The notes under the pieces were generated by a model. The model was given only the letters and a program-made list of their open reading frames with translations. It was not told the DNA's origin and searched no databases. Below, piece by piece: positions 1 to 5,494 of a DNA stretch of 6,273 bases; within the stretch, counting starts at the first letter, position 1, and the number at the start of each line of letters is the position of its first letter. Source of the DNA: Moorella sp. UBA4076 (GTDB lineage Bacteria > Bacillota > DSM-521 > Neomoorellales > Neomoorellaceae); the NCBI GenBank assembly GCA_002383405.1, contig DFYS01000115.1, positions 11,099 through 17,371 of the forward strand, in the 5' to 3' direction. The translations under genes and the position numbers were made by a program.

Positions 1-109
1 CTGATCCTCTGCGCCCATCGTAGTCCAGGCGGTGGAACTTGTGGGGCTTAACGCTAGCCACGCCGTAGGCGGGGTCTGGGCCGCCGTCCCAGGCGCTTCC
101 TGGGGCCAT
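1..109 (-). CDS. Unrecognised protein, N-terminal 36 residues only (runs off the left edge)
   Basis: An open frame starts with ATG at 109-107 and continues without a stop to the left edge, giving 36 residues beginning MAPGSAWDGGPDPAYG and containing KPHKFHRLDYDG. A strong ribosome binding site, GGAGG at 121-117, lies 7 bases before the ATG. The codons are rich in G/C at third positions and the composition (Pro, Gly, Asp, aromatics) looks protein-like. It starts 23 bases after the stop of the thermonuclease gene on the same strand, so the two are probably cotranscribed. I do not recognise a family. Alternatively it is the detached C-terminal part of the thermonuclease: the same frame is open back into the end of that gene, and SNase-family proteins often continue past the point where the nuclease stops here. 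The fragment is too short to decide. Confidence 0.45.
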   Translation of the reverse strand, partial: MAPGSAWDGGPDPAYGVASVKPHKFHRLDYDGRRGS

Positions 110-132
110 CGCTCCGCCTCCGCCGGCAGGCC

Positions 133-939
133 TCACAGCCCCTTGCCCGCCTCCCGCGCCTCCCCTTGGAGCTTGACGAACAGGTCGGCATACTTAACGT
201 TGGGCGGGACGGTCATAACCTGGGCGTAGCCGTTCAGCAGCAGCTCGGCGTTGTACATCTTCGCCCGCACTTCAGCTTCGCCGTCGTTTAGAGGCTTCTC
301 CAGCCACACGTAAGCCAGCAGCCGGCCGTACTTGTCCCGCTCGCCTGCGTCCAGCTCCAGGTAGACCTGTTTGCCGGCCAGGCGGCTTTCGGTGTAGGCC
401 GCGGCCTCTTTACCGTAGGGCTCCACCTGGGTGGTGCTCTCCGGGGTGTCAACGCCGATTAGCCTGACCTTTTCCTCGCGGCCGTTTAAACTGACATAAA
501 CGGTGTCGCCGTCAACTACTCTGGTCACAGCTGCGAGCGCGGCTTTCACTGTTCCCGCTTCAGCCTGCTGCTGGCTCAACCCCGCGGGTTCCGGTATATT
601 TTGCCCCGCTTGGTTAGTAAAGGCATTTTGAGTGCCATTTATTTTCTCAGCACGCTTCGCGGTTCCTTCCAAAGCTGCTTGCGGCGGTGTTGCAGGTAAC
701 GCTTCTATTTTCTCAGCACTCTTCGCGGTTCCTTCCAGGGCTGCTTGCGGCGGTGCTGCGGGTGACGCTTCCGGAGAGGCCTGCGAGGGGACAATGGAGG
801 AGCTGGATCCGGCGCCGGCGCCGCAGCCGGCCAGCGCCGAAGCCGCCAGCAGCGCCGCAACGATGAGAAACATCACCAAAGCCGCGGTTCTCTTCCGCTT
901 TGTATTCGCCGGCATAAACTCCCTGCATTTTACTGCCAT
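133..939 (-). CDS. Thermonuclease (SNase-like) family lipoprotein, 268 aa
   Basis: Predicted calcium-dependent secreted nuclease that cleaves DNA and RNA outside the cell, tethered to the membrane by lipid. Residues 14-38 form a signal peptide: a KRKR basic start, a hydrophobic core, then the lipobox ALAGC with the lipidated cysteine at 39. Residues 40-135 are a low-complexity Ala/Pro/Glu/Gln linker holding two copies of a 22-residue repeat. Residues 137-266 are the SNase fold. The motifs VDGDTV (D143, D145), VRLIGVDTPES (R159, D164, E167) and DKYGRLLAY (R206) match the calcium ligands and the Arg/Glu/Arg catalytic set of Staphylococcus aureus nuclease, so it should be active. The ATG at 939 is used here; an in-frame ATG at 915 also precedes the whole signal peptide and cannot be excluded, since neither has a strong ribosome binding site. 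The protein ends at KGL with TGA exactly where many relatives have Trp (TGG). Family assignment is firm; the physiological role (nutrient scavenging or DNA turnover) is inference. Confidence 0.93.
   Translation of the reverse strand: MAVKCREFMPANTKRKRTAALVMFLIVAALLAASALAGCGAGAGSSSSIVPSQASPEASPAAPPQAALEGTAKSAEKIEALPATPPQAALEGTAKRAEKINGTQNAFTNQAGQNIPEPAGLSQQQAEAGTVKAALAAVTRVVDGDTVYVSLNGREEKVRLIGVDTPESTTQVEPYGKEAAAYTESRLAGKQVYLELDAGERDKYGRLLAYVWLEKPLNDGEAEVRAKMYNAELLLNGYAQVMTVPPNVKYADLFVKLQGEAREAGKGL
640..771 (-). repeat. 66-bp tandem duplication inside the thermonuclease linker
   Basis: Two adjacent 66-base units, 640-705 and 706-771, agree at about 60 of 66 positions. Because 66 is a multiple of three the frame is kept, giving two 22-residue units that share PPQAALEGTAK followed by S or R and then AEKI. 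The unit sits between the lipidated cysteine and the nuclease domain, so it lengthens a flexible tether rather than the catalytic part. Confidence 0.9.
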
Positions 940-1052
940 GCTTGATCCCCACTTTTACCCATAAAATTAGCTGCCGACGACAGCGGTTTTGATGGAGCTA
1001 CTCTTTTTATTCGCTGTTTTTTTTGATTTCCCTGCTGGCAACCAAAATTACC

Positions 1053-1299
1053 TCATCTGTCCAGCTTGTTTGTTCCTTCCGATTCCCTTGCCACACCAAA
1101 ACAAAAGCACCCCGGCGGGTGCTGGCAACACAGGTGCTTCCCATGTTTGGTAGGGTCCACCTCTATGTACTTCAGCCCCGGCTCAGGGGTTGGCGGCAGG
1201 GGCTCCCCTTTTACCACCGTCCTTTCGCCGTGGTTAGTTTTACCGCCCCTGGGGCCCACAATTTCGTATTCAGCCGGTCTTTGATTTCAGCGTAACCAT
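1053..1299 (-). pseudogene. Broken small protein of the PPTP...Y...D.TKH type
   Basis: The frame from GTG 1259 to the stop at 1053 reads VGPRGGKTNHGERTVVKGEP, then LPPTPEPGLKYIEVDPTKHG. The style (GprGGkT, ERTvvKGEP, PPTP, TKH) resembles short conserved bacterial proteins of unknown function of about 60 residues, recalled from memory. Just upstream, ATG 1299 opens MVTLKSKTG and hits a stop at 1272-1270. Ignoring the single T at 1272 joins the two frames into MVTLKSKTGEYEIVGPRGG, a natural-looking N-terminus. At the other end the frame runs on for about 27 Cys-rich residues through a rho-independent terminator at 1097-1123, so the original stop probably lay just after TKHGK. Neither possible start has a ribosome binding site. 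I therefore read it as a decayed gene or one carrying sequence errors. Function unknown. Confidence 0.5.
1097..1123 (-). terminator. Rho-independent terminator
   Basis: On the minus strand a perfect 7-bp stem, AGCACCC / GGGTGCT (1123-1117 and 1112-1106), with the 4-base loop GCCG is followed by TTTGTTTT. It lies inside the read-through end of the small broken gene, and marks where transcription of that gene should stop. Confidence 0.7.
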
Positions 1300-1699
1300 A
1301 AAATGGGGGGATGTCAAGGGGTGATTCCAGTGCAAAAGACCCAGGATAACCAACTCATACCAGGCGCAAAAAGCTCTTTGCCATCAAAAATGGCATTTGA
1401 TATGTGATAAAGCCGCCTTATAGCGAGCTAAACCGTAACCTACCCCCATGATTCGCCGTTGTGGCAAATATTCTTGCTGCATTATGTCTACCTGCAGTTA
1501 TTTTGAGGGGGTTTTGCAACAGAATCATAAATTGATTTTGCAGGCCTTAACCGGATACTGATGATTGGTATTAAGGGACTAAAAAGCTTGTACTCTCCGG
1601 CAAATGTCGAATATATCCCGAAAAAGCGGCATAAGAGCGAACTGGAGTGGCAAGATTGGTCTTAAATTTGCTCCAGCCTGCTAATACGGAAGGCGTCTT
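1300..1699. other. Gene-free stretch with only short unassigned frames
   Basis: No recognisable gene was found. On the minus strand a TTGACA box (1317-1312) sits just upstream of the broken small gene, but only a poor -10 (TACGCT) follows at 17 bases. Two short frames exist: minus 1482-1384 (32 residues, MQQEYLPQRRIMGVGYGLAR...) with a weak ribosome site, and plus 1561-1665 (34 residues, ending KKRHKSELEWQDWS) with none. Both look somewhat protein-like and could be scraps of old genes, but I recognise neither. A 6-bp hairpin at 1379-1395 and an inverted repeat CTGGAG/CTCCAG at 1642-1676 lack T-tracts. One copy of the 22-bp dispersed repeat is at 1495-1516. Confidence 0.5.
1495..1516 (+). repeat. 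22-bp exact direct repeat, copy 1
   Basis: Identical over 22 bases to 5303-5324, in the same orientation; the core is TTATTTTGAGGGGGTTTTG. Similarity fades after the repeat, though both copies are followed by GCA-rich and then AATCA-type sequence, so a longer diverged unit is possible. It lies downstream of the activase operon, and the partner copy lies upstream of it. Confidence 0.8.
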
Positions 1700-2728
1700 T
1701 TAGTGCCACGCTCCCGGGAGCATCAGCCGGAGTTTTTCGTGTTGATCCTGGCGCCCGGTTGAAGATAAACGCAGGTTCGACCATTTGCCGCAGCGACTTC
1801 CCCATCGGCCGACAATTTCCCCGTCAAGGTAAAGCTCGCTGATTTCACAGTTGTTGGTACAATCATTACAGATAAAACTGCGCGGCGTACAATTAAAAAG
1901 GGAAATCGTTCTCATCCCTCTAAAGGCTGTCGGGTTTTGGGTTTTTAACCATTTTTCCTGGGCTAATAACGCCGCACCGATGGCCCCCATGACACGATAA
2001 TAAGGGGGCACAATTACGGGCATCCTTAGTAAAGTTTCAAAAGCAGCCCGCATCCCTACATTGGCCGCCACGCCACCCTGGAAGAGAACTACCGGCCGTA
2101 TTTCTTTCCCCCGGGCAACATTGGCCAGATAGTTGCGGGCCAGGGCCAAACACAGGCCGGCTATTAAATTTTCTTTGCTGTAACCCATTTGTTGTTTGCT
2201 GATCAGGTCCGATTCCGCAAAAACAGCACAACGCCCGGCTATACGGACCGGATTCGTGGAGCGCAGGGCCAGCTCACCGAACTTTTCAATGGGGACATTG
2301 AGGCGTGTGGCCTGGTGGTCCAGGAAAGAACCAGTACCAGCAGCACAAACACTGTTCATATTGAACCCGCATGACACGCCATCTTTTAGAAAAATAATTT
2401 TGGAATCCTGCCCGCCGATATCTATTACTGTCCTTACGTCAGGATTTATCTCCCTGGCTGCTACGGCGTGAGCGGTAATTTCATTTTTTACGGTATCGGC
2501 CCCCACCATCACTGCTGCCAGGTGGCGGCCTGAACCGGTGGTGCCGGCAGCCAGCACTTCCAGGCCCGGTAGTTCCTTCTGCAAGTATTGGAAACCGCCT
2601 TGTAGGGCCTCCACTGGGCTACCATAGGTTCTCAGGTAGGTTTCAAAAATCACCCTTTTATCCATGTTTAGAACCGCTATCTTGGCACTTACGCTGCCGA
2701 CGTCAACGCCTAAAAAGCACTTCACCAT
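1700..2728 (-). CDS. Acyl-CoA dehydratase activase (BadF/BadG/BcrA/BcrD ATPase, HgdC-like) with a Cys-rich C-terminal tail
   Basis: Predicted cytoplasmic, oxygen-sensitive ATPase of the ASKHA (sugar kinase/Hsp70/actin) fold that uses ATP to push one electron at very low potential onto an iron-sulfur partner. Numbering from the ATG at 2728 (342 residues): phosphate-1 loop GVDVGS at 7-12, TTGSGR near 63-68, phosphate-2 loop DIGGQDSK at 103-110, CAAGTGSF with C128, RCAVFAESD with C167, and the adenosine loop FQGGVAANVG from 216. C128 and C167 are 39 residues apart, as are the two cysteines that hold the bridging [4Fe-4S] cluster of the HgdC dimer. Simple activases are about 260 residues; this one adds about 75, including CNDCTNNC (C287, C290, C294) and RCG (C313), a possible second metal site. 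An in-frame GTG at 2734 is unlikely as start because it overlaps the GGAGG. The gene follows the fused HgdB-like gene by 22 bases and is surely cotranscribed with it. Substrate unknown. Confidence 0.93.
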   Translation of the reverse strand: MVKCFLGVDVGSVSAKIAVLNMDKRVIFETYLRTYGSPVEALQGGFQYLQKELPGLEVLAAGTTGSGRHLAAVMVGADTVKNEITAHAVAAREINPDVRTVIDIGGQDSKIIFLKDGVSCGFNMNSVCAAGTGSFLDHQATRLNVPIEKFGELALRSTNPVRIAGRCAVFAESDLISKQQMGYSKENLIAGLCLALARNYLANVARGKEIRPVVLFQGGVAANVGMRAAFETLLRMPVIVPPYYRVMGAIGAALLAQEKWLKTQNPTAFRGMRTISLFNCTPRSFICNDCTNNCEISELYLDGEIVGRWGSRCGKWSNLRLSSTGRQDQHEKLRLMLPGAWH

Positions 2729-2733
2729 CCTCA

Positions 2734-2738
2734 CCTCC
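2734..2738 (-). promoter_or_regulatory. Ribosome binding site of the activase gene
   Basis: GGAGG at 2738-2734 lies 5 bases before the ATG at 2728-2726. The alternative upstream start GTG (2734-2732) begins on the last G of this site, so the ATG is the better start and the protein begins MVKCFLGVDVGS. Confidence 0.8.
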
Positions 2739-2750
2739 AGACAGGTAAAG

Positions 2751-4904
2751 CTAACTTTTCCCGGCGCTCGGCTCCCGGCGCTCGGCCAGTACTTCCAGAA
2801 AGGCTTCCAGGCGAGTTTCCCATCCTACAGTATCCGTCTTCTCGTTTATAACCAACGATAGGAATGGTAAATCTAGCTTTTCACTTAAGGGTACAAGTAT
2901 ATTCTGCGCCACAATTTCAGGCATGCAGGTAAAAGGTAAAAGGTGGATTACCCCGTCGTATCCTTCCCGGACTGCGAGCACTGCCTCGCCGACGCTTTCT
3001 TGCCCGTGACCGCCCACACAGACATTGAGATAAGGTGCTGCCGCGGCAATGACTGCCTCATAACGGTTCACTTCACGCCGTCGGCGCAGAACATGGAGAT
3101 CAAACCACTGAGTGGCGGAAAGCTCACGCACCACCTCAACCCGTAGTTCCTGGCGCGAGGCCAAAAACCGCTCAATTTCCTGGTTGACAAAACTCTCCAG
3201 GACGGTATAAATTTCGCCGATAATTTTAACACGTAATGGCCGGATTGCCATCTCAGGTATTGCTGCGAGTTCTTCCTGGAAGGCGTTAAATATTCGTGCC
3301 GTCTCTCTTACACTGGCAGCCTTTTTGATACGGTCGACAAAATCGCGCCACAACTTATCGGCTTCGCCGCGCTTGCTTTCATAAGCGCGCTTCCGCCTTA
3401 CCAGTTTTTCTGCCTGGTCCAAAGCGGCCATTTTATGATATCCCAGGTACATCCCCCTGGCAATGCGCCAGAGGGGAGCATTATTAGTGGCTTTCCGTAA
3501 AGCCTGCCAGAATGACGGCCAGCATTCCCGCAACGGTAAAGGCGAATCAATAATTACGAAATGGAAATCAAAACCCAGTCGCTTTAATAAAAGCTCCTGC
3601 AGCTGAGCGTACCAGCCGAAACGGCACCTTCCTTTGCCGCCTACCATGACGATTGTATTTGCTCCCTGTTCCAGAACTTCACGGATCTGCCCCAGGGTGG
3701 TAACCAATGGATAACAGATAAATTCCGGGGCCACTTCCTTACCGAGTTCTACCGTGCGTTTAGTTACGGATGGCGTTGGTATCATCTCTACTTTACATTC
3801 GTTTAGTACCGTCTCCAACGCTATATCCAACAGCCCCATGCCCGGTGCCCCTATTTTAATTTTTTCCTTACGTGCCGCCGGTATAGAAAAACTATCTTTC
3901 TCTTTTGATGGGTTATTTTTAAGGTTGGTGCTGGTATCGATAAAGGCTTCCAGGCGGGTTACCAGTCCAGCTTCCCCGGTATGCTCATCCACCGTGAGTA
4001 AAAGAAAAGGTATACCCAGCTTTGCGGCTTCTTCTTCCAGAAAAGGTTCGATTACTGAGGCCGGGCCGCACTCGAAGGCCTCAACTAAAACGAGTTTATT
4101 TATTACGCCTTTGCGCAATAAACTAAAGCCGGCTCCCAGGATGCGGGCTTCATAGGCCCACATCCTGGTACCTTCGTAAAGCGTGGCCACCTCTTGCCGG
4201 CAATCTTCCGCGGGGACCATTTCCGCCGTGATTACCCGGCCGTATTCCCGTAGCCGGTCGACAACATGATGGCCTACCATGTCATATACGACATAGGGGT
4301 GGCCCAGAACGGCGATCACTTGCTCCCCGTTGTACTGTGCCGCTGGATCGAAAAGCTGCCGCCGCGGTTTTTCAACCCCATAAAGCTGGTGGAAGACTTC
4401 AGGCAGGGTTAGACCTTTCAGCGCCAGTTTCTCGCTGGCCACCTGCTCCGCCCAGCCGGCCTGGATGGCCGCCTCACCAAGTTCCGGGCCGGCACCCAGC
4501 CGGGAAGCTATAGCCAGCAGGTTTCGCCGCCAAACGCCGGGCTTTTCTCGCTCGTTCCATTCCGGCGCCAGGACCTGCTCTTCATTCAACCCCAGACCAT
4601 TCCTGATCATGGCGGCGGCGCCGATGAGCTTCGGGCAGCAGTAGTTATCCTTTTCTATGCTGGACAGGACTGGTATGAAGAGATAATCTACCCCGGCGTC
4701 AACCAGTCTTTTAGTATGGGCAAAGTAAAGTTTTACGGAAACGCAGGGCTCATCTGTGGGACAGCAGTTCATAGCTGCGACAGTTAAGGCGTCCGCCGGT
4801 GGCGAAACAACAACTTCAGCTCCTAAAGTCCGGAGAAACCCTTGCATGAAGGGGAAGATATAATAATAGGCGAGGCCTCGGGGTATACCTACTCGATATG
4901 ACAA
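2751..4904 (-). CDS. Fused HgdB-like / DUF2229-type iron-sulfur protein, partner of the activase, 717 aa
   Basis: Two related halves are joined in one chain. Residues 1-325 look like the DUF2229 (COG3580-like) family, opening with VGIPRGLAYYY and carrying CCPTDEPC (C47, C48, C54), YCCP (C89, C90), GHPYVVYD and FECGP (C279). Residues 326-348 are a Lys/Ser/Asn-rich linker. Residues 349-717 resemble the COG3581-like family, with ICYPL (C397), GRCRFGWY (C427) and FTCMP (C660). Both halves end in the same motif, PFLxLxxxExTxxxGxxTRLEAF (299-321 and 680-702), which shows ancient duplication. In relatives as I know them the halves are usually separate genes beside an activase, or parts of one larger protein that includes it. 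Likely role: accept low-potential electrons from the activase on [4Fe-4S] clusters and perform or relay a difficult reduction or dehydration; substrate unknown. The start is TTG at 4904, fixed by GAGGTGA 6 bases upstream. The last residues PSAGKS lie beyond a 14-bp tandem duplication that shifts the frame. Confidence 0.88.
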   Translation of the reverse strand: MSYRVGIPRGLAYYYIFPFMQGFLRTLGAEVVVSPPADALTVAAMNCCPTDEPCVSVKLYFAHTKRLVDAGVDYLFIPVLSSIEKDNYCCPKLIGAAAMIRNGLGLNEEQVLAPEWNEREKPGVWRRNLLAIASRLGAGPELGEAAIQAGWAEQVASEKLALKGLTLPEVFHQLYGVEKPRRQLFDPAAQYNGEQVIAVLGHPYVVYDMVGHHVVDRLREYGRVITAEMVPAEDCRQEVATLYEGTRMWAYEARILGAGFSLLRKGVINKLVLVEAFECGPASVIEPFLEEEAAKLGIPFLLLTVDEHTGEAGLVTRLEAFIDTSTNLKNNPSKEKDSFSIPAARKEKIKIGAPGMGLLDIALETVLNECKVEMIPTPSVTKRTVELGKEVAPEFICYPLVTTLGQIREVLEQGANTIVMVGGKGRCRFGWYAQLQELLLKRLGFDFHFVIIDSPLPLRECWPSFWQALRKATNNAPLWRIARGMYLGYHKMAALDQAEKLVRRKRAYESKRGEADKLWRDFVDRIKKAASVRETARIFNAFQEELAAIPEMAIRPLRVKIIGEIYTVLESFVNQEIERFLASRQELRVEVVRELSATQWFDLHVLRRRREVNRYEAVIAAAAPYLNVCVGGHGQESVGEAVLAVREGYDGVIHLLPFTCMPEIVAQNILVPLSEKLDLPFLSLVINEKTDTVGWETRLEAFLEVLAERREPSAGKS
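2759..2786 (-). repeat. 14-bp perfect tandem duplication at the end of the HgdB-like gene
   Basis: GCCGAGCGCCGGGA occurs twice in a row on the minus strand (2786-2773 and 2772-2759). Fourteen is not a multiple of three, so the second copy changes the reading frame: the present end is AERREPSAGKS. With a single copy the chain would read AERREKLALPVWR and stop at TGA 2733-2731, two bases before the activase ATG. Confidence 0.9.
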
Positions 4905-4910
4905 AAACCG

Positions 4911-4917
4911 TCACCTC
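4911..4917 (-). promoter_or_regulatory. Ribosome binding site that sets the TTG start of the HgdB-like gene
   Basis: GAGGTGA at 4917-4911 sits 6 bases before TTG 4904-4902. The protein then opens directly with the family-typical VGIPRG stretch at residues 5-10, so no upstream start is needed. Confidence 0.75.
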
Positions 4918-4987
4918 TTGCTATGCCCAAATATACCTCCTGTTCCCGGTTTTGGCAAGTTAATATTTCCCTTTAAAGGTATTTGTA

Positions 4988-5017
4988 GATATATCCATTT
5001 AAACCTACAATCGGCAA
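4988..5017 (-). promoter_or_regulatory. Candidate promoter of the HgdB-like/activase operon
   Basis: On the minus strand TTGCCG (5017-5012) and TATATC (4993-4988) are separated by 18 bases, a fair match to a housekeeping sigma promoter, about 85 bases upstream of the TTG start. The -10 lies in an imperfect palindromic A/T-rich stretch (4979-5008, ends AGGT...ACCT) that could be an operator. The pattern is weak and rests on inspection only. Confidence 0.3.
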
Positions 5018-5089
5018 GTAACCGGTCATAAGAGCCTTTGGGGCATACTGGCTACCATTTACAGGAAAATGGAATAACATTCAACGTGT

Positions 5090-5303
5090 TACAGAATACA
5101 AAACCCCACCTCGAAGATAACAATCTCGAGTACGTTTGCAAGGCCAAACTAAATAGCAGCATAAGGAAGATTATTAACTACTTCAACGAACAACAGCACT
5201 GGCAACAGCTGGACGACACCTATGCCACTGCCGAGATCAGAATTCCCTTGCCCGTCTGGGAGAGAGCCCGAAGGATAGTTTTCATCCGCGAACACTTAAA
5301 GCC
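5090..5303 (+). pseudogene. IS1380-like (DDE) transposase remnant
   Basis: A plus-strand frame here reads HLEDNNLEYVCKAKLNSS at about 5107-5160, then ATAEIRIPLPVWERARRIVF and IREHLK up to about 5300. This resembles the central part of IS1380-family DDE transposases, where a YV.KAKLN strand is followed by a Trp-containing stretch and an RRIVF-type strand. Full-length enzymes are over 400 residues; only about 65 are recognisable here, without start, catalytic triad or C-terminus. The similarity ends exactly where the 22-bp repeat begins at 5303, and the frame then continues to 5457 as non-family sequence. The open frame can be read back to a TTG at 5038, but nothing there looks like transposase and no ribosome site precedes it. 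It is the only plus-strand coding trace in the window and is surely not functional. The family name is from memory of the motif style. Confidence 0.6.
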
Positions 5304-5324
5304 AGTTATTTTGAGGGGGTTTTG
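5303..5324 (+). repeat. 22-bp exact direct repeat, copy 2
   Basis: Same sequence and orientation as 1495-1516. It begins at the point where transposase similarity stops, so it may be the end of a second element inserted into the old IS, or a dispersed repeat of this genome. Confidence 0.8.
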
Positions 5325-5399
5325 GCAGGAAAATCAATTATCTGCTTCTGCTTGCATTTTTCGCGGCAGCTATTTTCCCGGGGCAAGAGTCCCAAACGC

Positions 5400-5433
5400 A
5401 AAAAGGCTACTCCTTTTGACAAGGGAGCAGCCT
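5400..5433 (-). terminator. Rho-independent terminator of the TauE/SafE-type gene
   Basis: On the minus strand AGGCTGCTCC (5433-5424) pairs with GGAGTAGCCT (5413-5404) in a 10-bp stem with one G-U pair and a 10-base loop, followed by a run of five T (5404-5400). It is about 60 bases past the stop of the permease gene. The plus strand has no T-run after the stem, so it acts in one direction. Confidence 0.8.
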
Positions 5434-5494
5434 CTGGGTATTATGTCGCTTCAATAAGCGGCTGGCTGACCACCACGGAGGTTCACATAAGCGG

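Noticed and set aside
632..964. Plus-strand open frame opposite the nuclease N-terminus
   Set aside because: Open only because the minus strand is GC-rich and repetitive there; the lipoprotein signal and repeat make sense only on the minus strand.
1023..1295. Plus-strand open frames over the small broken gene
   Set aside because: No ribosome site and no family-like sequence, whereas the minus strand shows conserved-looking motifs and a correctly oriented terminator.
1379..1395. Hairpin TGCCAT-CAAAA-ATGGCA as a terminator
   Set aside because: Only a 6-bp stem and no proper T-tract on either strand.
1642..1676. Inverted repeat CTGGAG/CTCCAG as the operon's terminator
   Set aside because: A 23-base loop with no T-run after it; no convincing terminator was found downstream of the activase gene.
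1710..1721. 12-bp perfect palindrome GCTCCCGGGAGC considered as a terminator for the activase gene
   Set aside because: It lies within the last codons of the gene and is not followed by a T-run on the minus strand.
3754..4155. Plus-strand open frame of 133 codons opposite the fused gene
   Set aside because: Antisense shadow of a strongly coding gene, with Ser/Thr/Pro-rich composition and no recognisable motif.
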